From NCBI GenBank assembly GCA_028873695.1, contig JAPPNU010000067.1, positions 1 to 64,000 on the forward strand: 64,000 nt of DNA, given 5' to 3'. Numbering within the stretch: the stretch's first letter is position 1; every line of letters begins with the position of its first letter. A model generated the notes under the pieces. The model was not told where the DNA came from. It made no database searches and saw only the letters and a program-made list of their open reading frames with translations. This DNA is from Gemmatimonadota bacterium (GTDB lineage: Bacteria > Latescibacterota > UBA2968 > GCA-2709665). Positions 1-8,997 of this stretch are shown piece by piece. A program made the translations under genes and the position numbers.

Positions 1-20
1 TTTCCGGTACTTTTGTACAT

Positions 21-674
21 TTAAATCTGAAAATACTCGCTTAATTTGAGATTAGCATCCCCGGAACGCGTACCGAACGCCCCCGCAAAGGCCAGGAAAT
101 CCGCCAGGTTCACCATCCCGTCGCCGTTGAAATCGCCGGGGCACGCGGGCGCCTGCGTAAAGGTCAATACGGCCTGCGAAACGTCCAGATTCTGCACGCC
201 GCCCGGACCTGCAATCGACGCCGACTGAACCGCCAGCGAGTTCGACGAGGTCAGCGCGCGGCTCACGCTCAGATTCACCAGACCCAGATACCCACCTGAA
301 GGAATCGTCACCGCAGACACGGACAGCATCGACAGCGTGGGGTTACCCGCTGCCGATTCCCGGGCGAGAAGCGCACCGCCGTTCAAATCGGTCCCGGAAA
401 CATCATCGATATAGCTTCCAAATGTTTTGCCCTTCAATGCCAGTTCGAACGTAAATCCTTGAATCTGTCTCCCCTCTGCCCCTGGCGTGAAGAGCTGAAA
501 CTGGATGCTATCGCCCACCTGTTTTTCCGGCAGTTCCAGCGCATTGTTGTTCTGCGCGGGAGTTTCGATCGTCGTGTCAAGACGCAGTTGCTGTCCGAAT
601 GAGAACGACGCCTGACCTGCGAGAATGAATGGCGTTATCGCGGTGATCAACAGTGATGGGCGTTTCGAAAACAT
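21..674 (-). CDS. Secreted cohesin-like protein ending in half a dockerin module (truncated paralogue)
   Basis: This 217-residue protein starts with a signal peptide (hydrophobic stretch about residues 8-27, ending near FGQQ). It continues into a beta-rich, cohesin-like domain (about 50-170) and then one calcium-loop motif, DFNGDGMVNLADFLAFAGAFG (about 181-201). A full dockerin has two such loops. Here the reading frame leaves the homologous sequence just after RSGDAN and stops within nine residues. The N-terminal 200 residues match the start of the 892-residue protein at 8998-11676 closely, including the leader and the ribosome-binding site (GGAGG seven bases before ATG). It is therefore probably a broken paralogue, or a free cohesin-like fragment. 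Its function is unknown; the protein is expected to be exported. Confidence 0.7.
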   Translation of the reverse strand: MFSKRPSLLITAITPFILAGQASFSFGQQLRLDTTIETPAQNNNALELPEKQVGDSIQFQLFTPGAEGRQIQGFTFELALKGKTFGSYIDDVSGTDLNGGALLARESAAGNPTLSMLSVSAVTIPSGGYLGLVNLSVSRALTSSNSLAVQSASIAGPGGVQNLDVSQAVLTFTQAPACPGDFNGDGMVNLADFLAFAGAFGTRSGDANLKLSEYFQI

Positions 675-882
675 GCAACAACCTCCAATTGTGATGTGTC
701 TGGGAGGATATCGACCGGGGAACGTCGCCCGATCGTTCCTACGTGGGTCACCAGGTAAACCAACCCATCCGTACCGATTCCTACGCTCGCCTAATTCCTG
801 AATTCCGAAGACATCGTCGCGTCGCCAGCCCTGAAGACCGGTTCAGCGAGACTGCGCCAATCCGATGGCAGGATCGGACGTT
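48..882. repeat. Segmental duplication, copy 1 (pairs with 11052-11882)
   Basis: The upstream non-coding DNA, start region and first 200 codons of the protein at 21-674 align with the same parts of the protein at 8998-11676. Similarity continues about 200 bases upstream of both start codons (shared CCAATTG, GTGGGTCACC and TTCCTGAATTC words) and ends within the first dockerin loop on the other side. Confidence 0.75.
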
Positions 883-1005
883 CAGCAGGTTCAGCTGCCT
901 CCTTCGGGAGTGTCATACGTACTGATTTGCGTATGCGCGAGCATCGAAAACTCCATTTGTGAATGCCGTACAAATCATCGATAATGTATGAATTCACCTG
1001 ATCTG

Positions 1006-1011
1006 TATAAT
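1006..1011 (+). promoter_or_regulatory. Candidate -10 box for the PIN-domain pair
   Basis: A perfect TATAAT lies 30 bases before the GTG start of the PIN gene. No good -35 box sits 17 bases upstream (AATGTA), so this is only a candidate. Confidence 0.4.
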
Positions 1012-1040
1012 ACCGAGTGAACTGAAGGAACATTTGATCC

Positions 1041-1514
1041 GTGGCCCAAACGGTTTATATTGAAACATCGGTTTTCAGCTTCTATTTCGAGCGGCGTACC
1101 AGCCCCGCAGCAGTTGCCATGAAGGATTGGACACGCCAGTGGTGGGATAATCACAGGCACCGGTATCTGTTAGCAACCAGTACGGCAGTTCTTGCTGAAC
1201 TGGATACCGGAAATCTACCCCATCGAAACGAAGCTCTCAACCTCGCGATGTCGCTGCCTGCAATCGCGCCTGACGATGAAATAGGCAGAATCGTAGAAGT
1301 GTATATTGATCGCAAAGTTATGCCTCGCAATCCGCTTGGAGATGCATTACATTTGGCCCTGGCCTCATTTCACAAATTCGATTTTCTCCTGACCTGGAAC
1401 TGCGAACACCTTGCCAATGCCAATAAGATGGCGCACATTCGCAGGATCAACACTCTCTTAGGGCTCTATGTGCCATTGTTGATAACACCTTTGGAACTCA
1501 TGGGAGATGAATAG
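1041..1514 (+). CDS. PIN-domain protein, candidate VapC-like toxin
   Basis: A 157-residue PIN-fold protein. It begins with VYIETSVFSF, where the first acidic metal ligand is Glu instead of the usual Asp. It continues to the central GDALHLALAS with its conserved Asp, and to LTWNCEHLAN, a hallmark of this PIN subfamily. PIN proteins of this kind are metal-dependent ribonucleases and often act as toxins of type II toxin-antitoxin pairs. The GTG start is chosen because GAAGGA lies about ten bases upstream. The next gene begins two bases after the stop, so the two are surely co-transcribed. RNase activity and toxicity are inferred from the family. Confidence 0.8.
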   Translation: MAQTVYIETSVFSFYFERRTSPAAVAMKDWTRQWWDNHRHRYLLATSTAVLAELDTGNLPHRNEALNLAMSLPAIAPDDEIGRIVEVYIDRKVMPRNPLGDALHLALASFHKFDFLLTWNCEHLANANKMAHIRRINTLLGLYVPLLITPLELMGDE

Positions 1515-1516
1515 TC

Positions 1517-1708
1517 ATGGATACATATCATGAACTGATCGAGAGCATCCGAGAGAGCCGGAAGGCCATGTCTGAAGCGTGTGGTCATGATTCGCGCAGA
1601 TACATTGCCTATTTGGAATCGTTCAATACGAAGTATTCGGAGCAAGTGAGATTATCCCGTGAATGGCAAGGCTCCAAGGTCGCGCAGCCGATCGTGTCCC
1701 AGGAGTAA
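1517..1708 (+). CDS. Small partner of the PIN protein, candidate antitoxin
   Basis: A 63-residue, charged, probably helical protein that begins two bases after the PIN gene. Its pattern (LIESIRESRKAMSE, then GHDSRRYIAYL) resembles the short proteins that accompany PIN proteins of the YIETS type elsewhere. If it is the antitoxin, the gene order is reversed relative to typical vapBC, with the toxin first. No DNA-binding motif can be recognised with confidence. The assignment rests on context. Confidence 0.6.
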   Translation: MDTYHELIESIRESRKAMSEACGHDSRRYIAYLESFNTKYSEQVRLSREWQGSKVAQPIVSQE

Positions 1709-1907
1709 TCCATTGAATTCGCCATATGACGTTACCTGATTGACCTGCGGACTGTCTAATAGACATGTATTCGGGCTTTCGGTATCCGAAACCGATCTGA
1801 TCATTGCAAGGGGTCTCGCTCACCGTCGTCTGAGGGCGCCCGGTTTATGTCGATACGAATGCCTTCACCCCAACAATGTCACCATCGCTTGCAAGTCTTC
1901 GCGCGAC

Positions 1908-2678
1908 CTATTTCAGCAACAGCATCCGCCTGGCCGCAGTGAAATCCCCCGCCTCCAGACGATACAGATAGATACCACTGGCGACTCGACGGCCCAGATC
2001 ATCCGTCCCGTCCCACGTCGCCGTAAACCCGCCGGCTTCGTGACGTTCGTCCACCAGCACCCGCACCTCCTGGCCCAGCACGCTGTATATCGCTAAACGC
2101 ACGGGTCCCGCCTCCGCAAGTTGATACCCGATAACCGTCGACGGATTGAACGGGTTCGGCATATTCTGTTTCAGCTCGAATCGATCCGGCAGCGGGTTCA
2201 GATCGCCGATTTCAACGTGTGACAACAGGTCTATCGACCCATCCATGCCGATCAGCACGCTCTCCGATATCTGGAAATCTGACGCCGCGGGCGTCTCGCT
2301 GGCCTGAAAGACGAGCTCGACGAGCGTGCCATTGCCGCTGACGCCCTCGCCGTCGACTCTCACCGCACCAATATCCACCCTGCCCGGCGTCCGGTCCGAC
2401 GCCAGAAACAGAGTCTCCTGCCCGGTACCCGACTTCAGCAGGCTCCCGTTCGCTTCCCTGGCTTCCACGAACTCATATTTGGCAGGGTCGTATTCCAGCG
2501 AGAATCCGTATCCCTTCAGGTCTCGAGTCTGCGCCAACGAAACCAGCAACGTCAAAAGACCGTCGCCAGCAATCCGGTCACGCGCCCGCTCCAACTTGAG
2601 CTTGGCCAGGGCGTTCCCGCCGCCGGTGATGGTCAATCCCCGGGTCAGATCCCCGGGCCATGCCTGGCCGGTCAACAC
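1908..2678 (-). CDS. Secreted cohesin-like protein with FlgD-like/type 9-like C-terminal module; signal peptide broken by TGA
   Basis: This 256-residue open frame contains a cohesin-like beta domain (about 30-165, with LKGYGFSLEYDP typical of such folds). It ends in a PNPFNPST ... GIYLYRLEAGDF ... ARRMLLLK module, the FlgD Ig-like or type 9 sorting-like tail of FCB bacteria. The frame track opens at a TTG without a ribosome-binding site. The natural start is an ATG at 2717-2715, with GGAGGCAGCT before it exactly as at the 7680 gene. From it the frame reads MGHRFVS, then an in-frame TGA at 2696-2694, then VCAVFVLTGQAW, a typical signal-peptide core. The gene is probably inactivated or variably read (CGA to TGA). 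Export is doubtful as it stands. Confidence 0.65.
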   Translation of the reverse strand: MLTGQAWPGDLTRGLTITGGGNALAKLKLERARDRIAGDGLLTLLVSLAQTRDLKGYGFSLEYDPAKYEFVEAREANGSLLKSGTGQETLFLASDRTPGRVDIGAVRVDGEGVSGNGTLVELVFQASETPAASDFQISESVLIGMDGSIDLLSHVEIGDLNPLPDRFELKQNMPNPFNPSTVIGYQLAEAGPVRLAIYSVLGQEVRVLVDERHEAGGFTATWDGTDDLGRRVASGIYLYRLEAGDFTAARRMLLLK

Positions 2679-2880
2679 AAATACCGCACATACTCATGAA
2701 ACAAAACGATGGCCCATAGCTGCCTCCTCAGGACGATTAATGGTGATTGCCGACAGCCCAAATGGATGGACCGAATCGCGGTTCTCTTAAACGGACAGTT
2801 GAATGACTCGCAAACGCAGGACAATACGATAGTATGAATCAGGCACGACACCCCAACGAGTCGCGACACGTCTTGACACG

Positions 2881-5800
2881 CTAAAACCGAACGTCAACCC
2901 CTCTTGCACGAAGAGCAGGAATGTGAGTGTTGCGTGACATTGCGCTCAGTGGGTTGTTTTCCACATTAACTTCATCTCCATCACCCAGGCCCGTGTTGGC
3001 GACGAGGGGGGCGAGATCTGAGATTCTGCAGTGGATAAGGCGCACATACGTCAGGTTGGTCAAGCCCGACAGAGACGAAATATCAGAAAAGTCGCCGAAG
3101 GTAAAATTCAGCCACGTGAGGTTGGTCAAGCTTGACAATGATGAAATGTCCGAGATATTGCTGACGTGAAAACCCAGCTTTGTCAGACGGGTCAAACCTG
3201 ACAGAGGAGAAATGTCAGAGATAGGAGCGAAACTAAAATACAATTCTGTCAGATTGGTCAAGCCCGAGAGAGACGAAATATCAGCGATTCTATGGCCGCT
3301 GAGACGCAGCTTAGTGAGATTGGTCAAACCTGACAGAGACGAAAGGTCCGAAATATCGGTACCAATGGTAGAGGGACCGGTAAGACGCAGCTCACTCAGA
3401 TTAGTTAAGCCCGACAGGGACGATATGTCCGAAAGATCGGTGGAGTTGATACTCAGCGTTTTCAGATTGGTCAGGCCTGACAGCACGGACACATCCGAAA
3501 TCCCGAAAAGATACAAATCGGCCAGATTGGCCAGGCTTGACAGAGTAGAAAAGTCAGAAATCCTCGAGTTCGTGCTGAGATTCAGATGTGTCAGATTGAT
3601 CAACCCCGACAGCGACGAAATATCCGAGATATTGTCATTGTAGCTGAGGTCGAGCCATGTCAGCCGGGTCAAATTCGCAAGGGGCGAAAGGTCCGAAAAG
3701 GAGTTGTTATTGGCGACAGAACTGCTGGACACTTGTTCTTCGCTGAGATCAATCCGGGTCAGATTGACGGCGTACTCCAACCCGGTCAAATCGCCGATGC
3801 CTTTGTTTTGTGCCTCAAGGCGTGTCAACATCGCCATCTCCGTGCGCGTGATGCGCGCGCCGCTCGCCTTGCCCAAGCTGTCCTCGATCACCGCGCGCAG
3901 GTTGGCGTCCGGAATGAAAACCTCCGTACTGCCGTCATCTCCCGTACCTATCTGCCCTGAAATATCCAGCGCCAAACCGAATGGATTGTGCAATTCCGTG
4001 ACCAAGTCCTCGACTCCTGACCCGTCCAGGTTCGCGCGCCGAATCTTGCCAGTCCTTACATTTGGCCCCTGCTCCGTCCAGTATATTTTGCTGGAATCCA
4101 AAGCGAGGGCGTTTGGCGCGCCCGATCCCGTGGTGACGAGGTCTTCCACAACGCTTCCGTCCAGGTTCGCCCGCTGAATCTTGTCCGCACCTCGGTAAAA
4201 CCCCTTAATTGTCCAGTATATCTTGCCGGTGTCCGGATCCAAGGCCAACCCGTGTGGATCGCCCAATCCCGATACGATGTTTCGGACGCCAGTCCCGTCC
4301 AGGTTTGACCGCTGGATCACACCACCACTGGTACCAGCCGCCCAATACATTTTGCTGGCGTTCAAATCAAGAAAAAGGCCGGCTGGATTTCCCGTGGTGA
4401 CGAGGTCTTCCATCCCGGATCCGTCCAGATTCGCCCGACGAATCTTGCCCGCATTATAGTCCGTCCAGTACATTTTGCCGGCGCTCACGTCCAGCACCAA
4501 GCCCACTGGGTGGGCCAATCCGGTGTTGACGAGGTCTTCTACTCCGCCCCCGTCCAAGTTAGCCCGCTGAATCTTTCCCGGACCACCGTTCACCCCCGAA
4601 CTCGCCCAATACATCTTGCCGGTGCCCACATTCAACGCCAAGCCGAGTGGCGCGATCGATTCCTCGTTGGTTGCGACGAGGTCTTCGACACCGCTCCCGT
4701 CCAGATTCGCCCGTTGGATCTTGTTCCGCGCTGCGTCCGTCCAGTACATCTTTGGCGCGCCGTTATCATCACAGTCGACGACACCGCCCTTATTCACGAC
4801 GCCTTCCAGCCACGCCTGGAAAGAGGCATCCGCAGGCGCGCACAGACTGGTGCCGGACAGGCTGAGGTCGTTCAGGTTGCGAAGACCGGTGAACGAAGCG
4901 GGCAGGGAACCCGACAGACCGGCGTTGTCATTCAGATACAGCCCTTCCAGGGTGGTGAGCGCGCCCAGCTCAGAAGGGATGCTGCCTGTCAACTGATTGT
5001 CGTTGAGGCGCAGCTCCTGCAGTTTGCTCAGGTTGCCAACCGACGGCGGAATCGCGCCGGTTAGCTGGTTGCCGTAGAGACGTAGCCATAGCAGACTGCG
5101 CAAATTGCCTAGGGACGACGGAATCGCGCCACCTAGCCGATTGCCCTGAAGTTCCAGGTATCGCAGTTCGCTCAGATTGCCCAACTCAGACGGGATAGTT
5201 CCCCTCAACTGGTTGCCGTAGAGATACAGGTATTGAAGGCTACTCAGATTGCCCAACGACGATGGTATCGCATTCGTTAACTGCGACTTACGGAGATCCA
5301 GCCGTGTCAGGTTCGTGAGATTTCCCAACGACGTTGGAATACTACCCGTCAACCGGGTGTAAGAGAGATCCAGCGTCTGCAAGTCTGACAGGCCGCCCAG
5401 TTCCGCCGGGATGGCGCCCGTTAACCGGGTGTAGGAAAGAAGCAGCCTTTGAAGGTTGGTGAGACTACCCAGCGTCGAGGGGATGCCGCCGGTCAACAGG
5501 TTACTGTAAAGGTTCAACTCTCGCAGGATCGTGAGTTTTCCCAGTTCCGCCGGTATATTGCCCGTCAGATCGTTGCGGCTGAGGTCAAGTTGGACCAGTT
5601 TAGACAGGTTGCCCAGTCCCGCAGGGAGGGACCCTCTCAGATTATTCTCGGAAACGCGCAGGCTCGTCACTCGTCCGTTGGCATCCGTGGTGACACCGTA
5701 CCACTCACCCAGCGGCCTGTCGCTGAGCCAGTTTGTCCTGTTCGTCCAACCAGGACCGTTTGTGGCGTTGTAGAGCGCCACCAGCGCGGACCAGTCCGCG

Positions 5801-7680
5801 GTGTCCCCTGGCAGAGGCGGGAGAACCGCGAATCCATGTCCCCAGGTGTTGTTGGGATCAGGGTTGGGCACCCGCTGCTCCGCGTTGTCCGTCAGGTAGT
5901 CGGCGACCTGGGCCGGAGTATGATCTGGAAACCGCTGACGCACGAGCGCGGCCATCCCAGCCACATGCGGCGACGCCTGGCTGGTCCCACAGTAGACGTT
6001 ATAGGTTGCCGTTTCTCCGCACGCAGCTCCGACGATATCGGGCTTTGTGCGGCCATCAGGTGCGGGCCCCAGGCTACTGTAAGACTCAATGGCGTCCGGT
6101 CTACGCCAATGGGCTGCCCCGACTGCCAGCATACCTGGGTTGGCACTCTCGGCTGGACTGGTGATGCTTCCGTTCCCAGTGTAATGGTCAAAGCGGCCAA
6201 TCATTGACAAAAGCTGAATCCATCGGGGTAAGTCATTGCCTCTGGAGACCACCTTAACTCGGTACGTCCCTCCACCATTGAGCCAAACCAACTCGTAGGC
6301 GTTGTGCCATGGCATCCCCGTTTGGGGATCGACGCTTTTTGCGACAACCGTATCGTCAGTGTCATAGACATAAAAATCCAAATCGCGAGTTTCACCGCCC
6401 CAACTGCCTGCCCAACGTAGCTGAAGCGTCAGTGACCATTTACTATCCGGAAATGTAACGGTGATCTCTTCTCTACTATTCCCAAATTCCAATACGCCAT
6501 CGCGATCCTCATCGGATGGCGCGCCGTACCAAGTAGTCTGCGAATCGTTCCCTGCGGAGTTCACCCAGACTATTCCCGCATTCACAGCCCGGTCTAAGAC
6601 GTTTAGTGGACTGTTGCTGAACGGGGATGTGCCGTCGCCAGGTCCGTCAAACATTCTTCGTAACGAGCCGTTAATGACCCTTACACCATTAGATATCATC
6701 CATCTGACGGCGTCTTCCGTGTCACCTTCTGTCCACGCATTCGCTACGTACAACGACGCTTGGGGTGCGATGTCGATAATCGTCTCAGCAGAGGCGGTAC
6801 CGTGGATAGTTTCAGTTTCACAATCCTGCAGCTTTGTAGAAGGGAGATCGTTATCGGTTCGGTAACATCTGGCTTCAATCTCCTCTGGAAGCTCATGTCC
6901 CAAATGCTCGCTAAGGCCGATGAACCCATTGTCAATTATCCCGACCTTTATGTCTTGGCCATTTAGACCGGCCTCGTTCCAATCCAGTGAGCCGTGTACT
7001 GCAGGGCCATCGCCATTAATTCGTTGCGGCCCCGCTTGAGGTGGTTGCGAAACTATGATAGGCCGCACATGTTGAACCCCAGCGAGGCCCGAAATGTCTC
7101 GCAGCAAAAGGACTGGCACGAAGGCTTCGATGTAGTCCTCGCCCGCGTTTCTCGGAGATACTTCGTTTGCCTCCAAAAGGTTCACCAACCCGTCCACGTT
7201 GCTGGACACGTAGATCGTCACCGCCACCGACTTCCCCCGATAAAGGGGCGTCTGTTGAGCGGCTTCCTCCTCGGAAATTGCCCCGGCCTCGACCCCAGCA
7301 ATCAACTCGTCGAGAGCAGACCCCACCTTGGGGTGTTTCAATTCAGTCTTTTCTGGAACCGTGTCATCACCCACGGGACGCCGCCCACAGGTAGTCCCGA
7401 ACACCTCCGCAAACGCCAGGAAATCCGACAGATCGATGGCGCCGCTGCCGTCCAAGTCGATGCGTGCATCGTAGTTGGCGTCTCCGGATCGCGTGCCAAA
7501 GCTCCCCGCGAAGGCCAGGAAGTCCGCCAGGTTCACCGCCCCGTCTCCGTTGAAGTCGCCAGGGCATGTCGCGGACTGCGCAGACACGGATTGCGGTTTT
7601 ATTACGCCGATGTCTCCTATCCACGTCGCGGCGACCAACGTGACTGCCAGGCATAAACATATCGCCAGATTCTTCCACAT
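2881..7680 (-). CDS. Giant secreted subtilisin-like protease with dockerin, plant-type LRR, YWTD propeller and internalin-type LRR domains
   Basis: 1599 residues. The signal peptide spans 1-35 and a complete two-loop dockerin about 40-97. The S8 subtilase domain covers about 235-620, with catalytic Asp250 (GIIDNGF), His293 (HGTAS), Asn378 (SAGND) and Ser567 (GTSQASPH). About 625-985 are plant-type LRRs (LxxLDLSxNxLTGxIPxELG), and about 990-1255 are six MYWTD/IQRANLDGSGVEDLV repeats, a YWTD-type propeller. The tail holds internalin-like LRRs (ISDISSLSGLTNLTxLxLS) introduced by VFIPDANLRAVIEDSLG. All catalytic residues are present, so an active extracellular peptidase with binding domains is likely; the substrate is unknown. 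The start has GGAGGCAGCT before ATG. The internalin module and dockerin are shared with the 8998-11676 protein, which suggests module shuffling. Confidence 0.88.
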   Translation of the reverse strand: MWKNLAICLCLAVTLVAATWIGDIGVIKPQSVSAQSATCPGDFNGDGAVNLADFLAFAGSFGTRSGDANYDARIDLDGSGAIDLSDFLAFAEVFGTTCGRRPVGDDTVPEKTELKHPKVGSALDELIAGVEAGAISEEEAAQQTPLYRGKSVAVTIYVSSNVDGLVNLLEANEVSPRNAGEDYIEAFVPVLLLRDISGLAGVQHVRPIIVSQPPQAGPQRINGDGPAVHGSLDWNEAGLNGQDIKVGIIDNGFIGLSEHLGHELPEEIEARCYRTDNDLPSTKLQDCETETIHGTASAETIIDIAPQASLYVANAWTEGDTEDAVRWMISNGVRVINGSLRRMFDGPGDGTSPFSNSPLNVLDRAVNAGIVWVNSAGNDSQTTWYGAPSDEDRDGVLEFGNSREEITVTFPDSKWSLTLQLRWAGSWGGETRDLDFYVYDTDDTVVAKSVDPQTGMPWHNAYELVWLNGGGTYRVKVVSRGNDLPRWIQLLSMIGRFDHYTGNGSITSPAESANPGMLAVGAAHWRRPDAIESYSSLGPAPDGRTKPDIVGAACGETATYNVYCGTSQASPHVAGMAALVRQRFPDHTPAQVADYLTDNAEQRVPNPDPNNTWGHGFAVLPPLPGDTADWSALVALYNATNGPGWTNRTNWLSDRPLGEWYGVTTDANGRVTSLRVSENNLRGSLPAGLGNLSKLVQLDLSRNDLTGNIPAELGKLTILRELNLYSNLLTGGIPSTLGSLTNLQRLLLSYTRLTGAIPAELGGLSDLQTLDLSYTRLTGSIPTSLGNLTNLTRLDLRKSQLTNAIPSSLGNLSSLQYLYLYGNQLRGTIPSELGNLSELRYLELQGNRLGGAIPSSLGNLRSLLWLRLYGNQLTGAIPPSVGNLSKLQELRLNDNQLTGSIPSELGALTTLEGLYLNDNAGLSGSLPASFTGLRNLNDLSLSGTSLCAPADASFQAWLEGVVNKGGVVDCDDNGAPKMYWTDAARNKIQRANLDGSGVEDLVATNEESIAPLGLALNVGTGKMYWASSGVNGGPGKIQRANLDGGGVEDLVNTGLAHPVGLVLDVSAGKMYWTDYNAGKIRRANLDGSGMEDLVTTGNPAGLFLDLNASKMYWAAGTSGGVIQRSNLDGTGVRNIVSGLGDPHGLALDPDTGKIYWTIKGFYRGADKIQRANLDGSVVEDLVTTGSGAPNALALDSSKIYWTEQGPNVRTGKIRRANLDGSGVEDLVTELHNPFGLALDISGQIGTGDDGSTEVFIPDANLRAVIEDSLGKASGARITRTEMAMLTRLEAQNKGIGDLTGLEYAVNLTRIDLSEEQVSSSSVANNNSFSDLSPLANLTRLTWLDLSYNDNISDISSLSGLINLTHLNLSTNSRISDFSTLSSLANLADLYLFGISDVSVLSGLTNLKTLSINSTDLSDISSLSGLTNLSELRLTGPSTIGTDISDLSSLSGLTNLTKLRLSGHRIADISSLSGLTNLTELYFSFAPISDISPLSGLTRLTKLGFHVSNISDISSLSSLTNLTWLNFTFGDFSDISSLSGLTNLTYVRLIHCRISDLAPLVANTGLGDGDEVNVENNPLSAMSRNTHIPALRARGVDVRF

Positions 7681-8403
7681 AGCTGCCTCCTATGAACCGT
7701 CAGCCAGGCGATGAGGCGAAGGGGCGCGGCAGGCCTTGCGACGGCCCGGCGCCCATTGAGCAGCGCCCGGATTCAGCGCGTGTGTATTTCCAATTGACTT
7801 CAAAGTGGGAAGCGTTACCAGAACTGCGTTGTCGTGGGTGGACGTCCGTCGGCAGGAACGCATCGGGGGCCGCACACGGATTGATCCGATCAGATGCAGA
7901 CGTTCGCACATACCGGCTCTCGTCACGGATGGATGGACTTCGGCAAATAAGGAGAAAAGCGAGGAGGGCGGCGTCTCAACGGGAACAACCATCGAGCATG
8001 CCGGTGAGTCAGGTTTGCCTGACGGGGACGCCAGGCTGAAAGCAGTCGTTGAAGGTCGTATCCTGAACCGTAACAGTGGCTCGCTGAAGCTCAGGAAGGC
8101 GAAATCCCGGGACGACATTCTGTCTCGAATCTTGAAACGATACCGCTCGCGAATGATACTTCGACGCTATGGTCAGCGAATGTGTTGCAAATTGCGCCAG
8201 TGCGCAGAGCATAAGATAACACAATTTATTTGAAGTATCTCTGATATTCAGGCGTTTGTTGATGATTTGTTAATGAATTCTGGTGTTTTCACCTGCTGAT
8301 CCGCAGAACGACAACATCAGCACGAATCAAGTCAGGTTCGTCGGTCCAGTAAGGAGAGGCATTTGTGCTGCCCTTCAGGTATGTGTACGTGCAAGTCGCG
8401 TGT

Positions 8404-8587
8404 GGATCATCTCATGCTGCAGTAGATCCTTCGTCGGCCTGCTGTGTACGGCAGCCTGCTCTCACGCGTAACGGATGTGTTTCGCCGACGTCGTACGCAG
8501 GCCTCCTCTGGATGACAGTGGGGTTTCAGTGGAATCCGACAAGAGAACCACGATGCGGGCAGACAGGAATGTCCGCCCCACCCTCAC
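8404..8587 (+). repeat. Dispersed intergenic repeat, copy 1
   Basis: The core is CTGCAGTAGATCCTTCGTCGG, then GGCCTCCTCTGGATGACAGT, then a GATGCGGGCAGACAGGAATG tail. The same ordered words recur at 8625-8826, 12249-12480 and 20427-20583, and inverted at 47013-47180. Confidence 0.8.
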
Positions 8588-8624
8588 ATACAACTCCTAA
8601 AAATGTCGGTCGCGAAATCGAATG

Positions 8625-8826
8625 CTATTGAGGAAGGATGTGCGAGGAGGAGGGGTTTTGCTGCCTCTTGGGTATCGACACGTACAAGGAGCGCACGGAT
8701 CATCTCATGCTGCAGTAGATCCTTCGTCGGCCCCAGGGGCCTCCTCAGGATGACAGTGGGGTTTCAGCGGAATCCGACAGCAAAACCACGATGCGGGCAG
8801 ACAGGAATGTACGCCGCACCCTCACG
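8625..8826 (+). repeat. Dispersed intergenic repeat, copy 2
   Basis: The same family as 8404-8587, with an additional 5' part (TGCTGCCTCTTGGGTATCGAC) that is also found at about 12370. The middle between the two core words is shorter than in copy 1, so the copies differ by internal indels. Confidence 0.8.
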
Positions 8827-8997
8827 TCGGGAAAGGCGACCCCTCCCCCGGCCTCTCCCCGGCACGGAGAGGGGAGCGGAATTGCTGCCTGCCGGGACCG
8901 CTGCAGCAGGCAGACCGGGGTCGGCCGTACGGAGCGCAATTACGCGTCGGCGCGGCACTTTACCAGTTGCGAAGACCAGGCAACGCTCACGAATCCG

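Larger units (their letters stand above)
7681..8997. other. Long intergenic region with dispersed repeats
   Basis: No convincing gene is seen in these 1.3 kb; the short frames here lack recognisable domains. The right half holds two copies of a dispersed repeat (see 8404-8587 and 8625-8826), followed by a CCTCTCCCC/GGAGAGGGG palindrome near 8840-8877. The left part, 7690-8280, is the upstream region of the subtilase gene and becomes AT-richer near 8215-8290. Confidence 0.6.
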
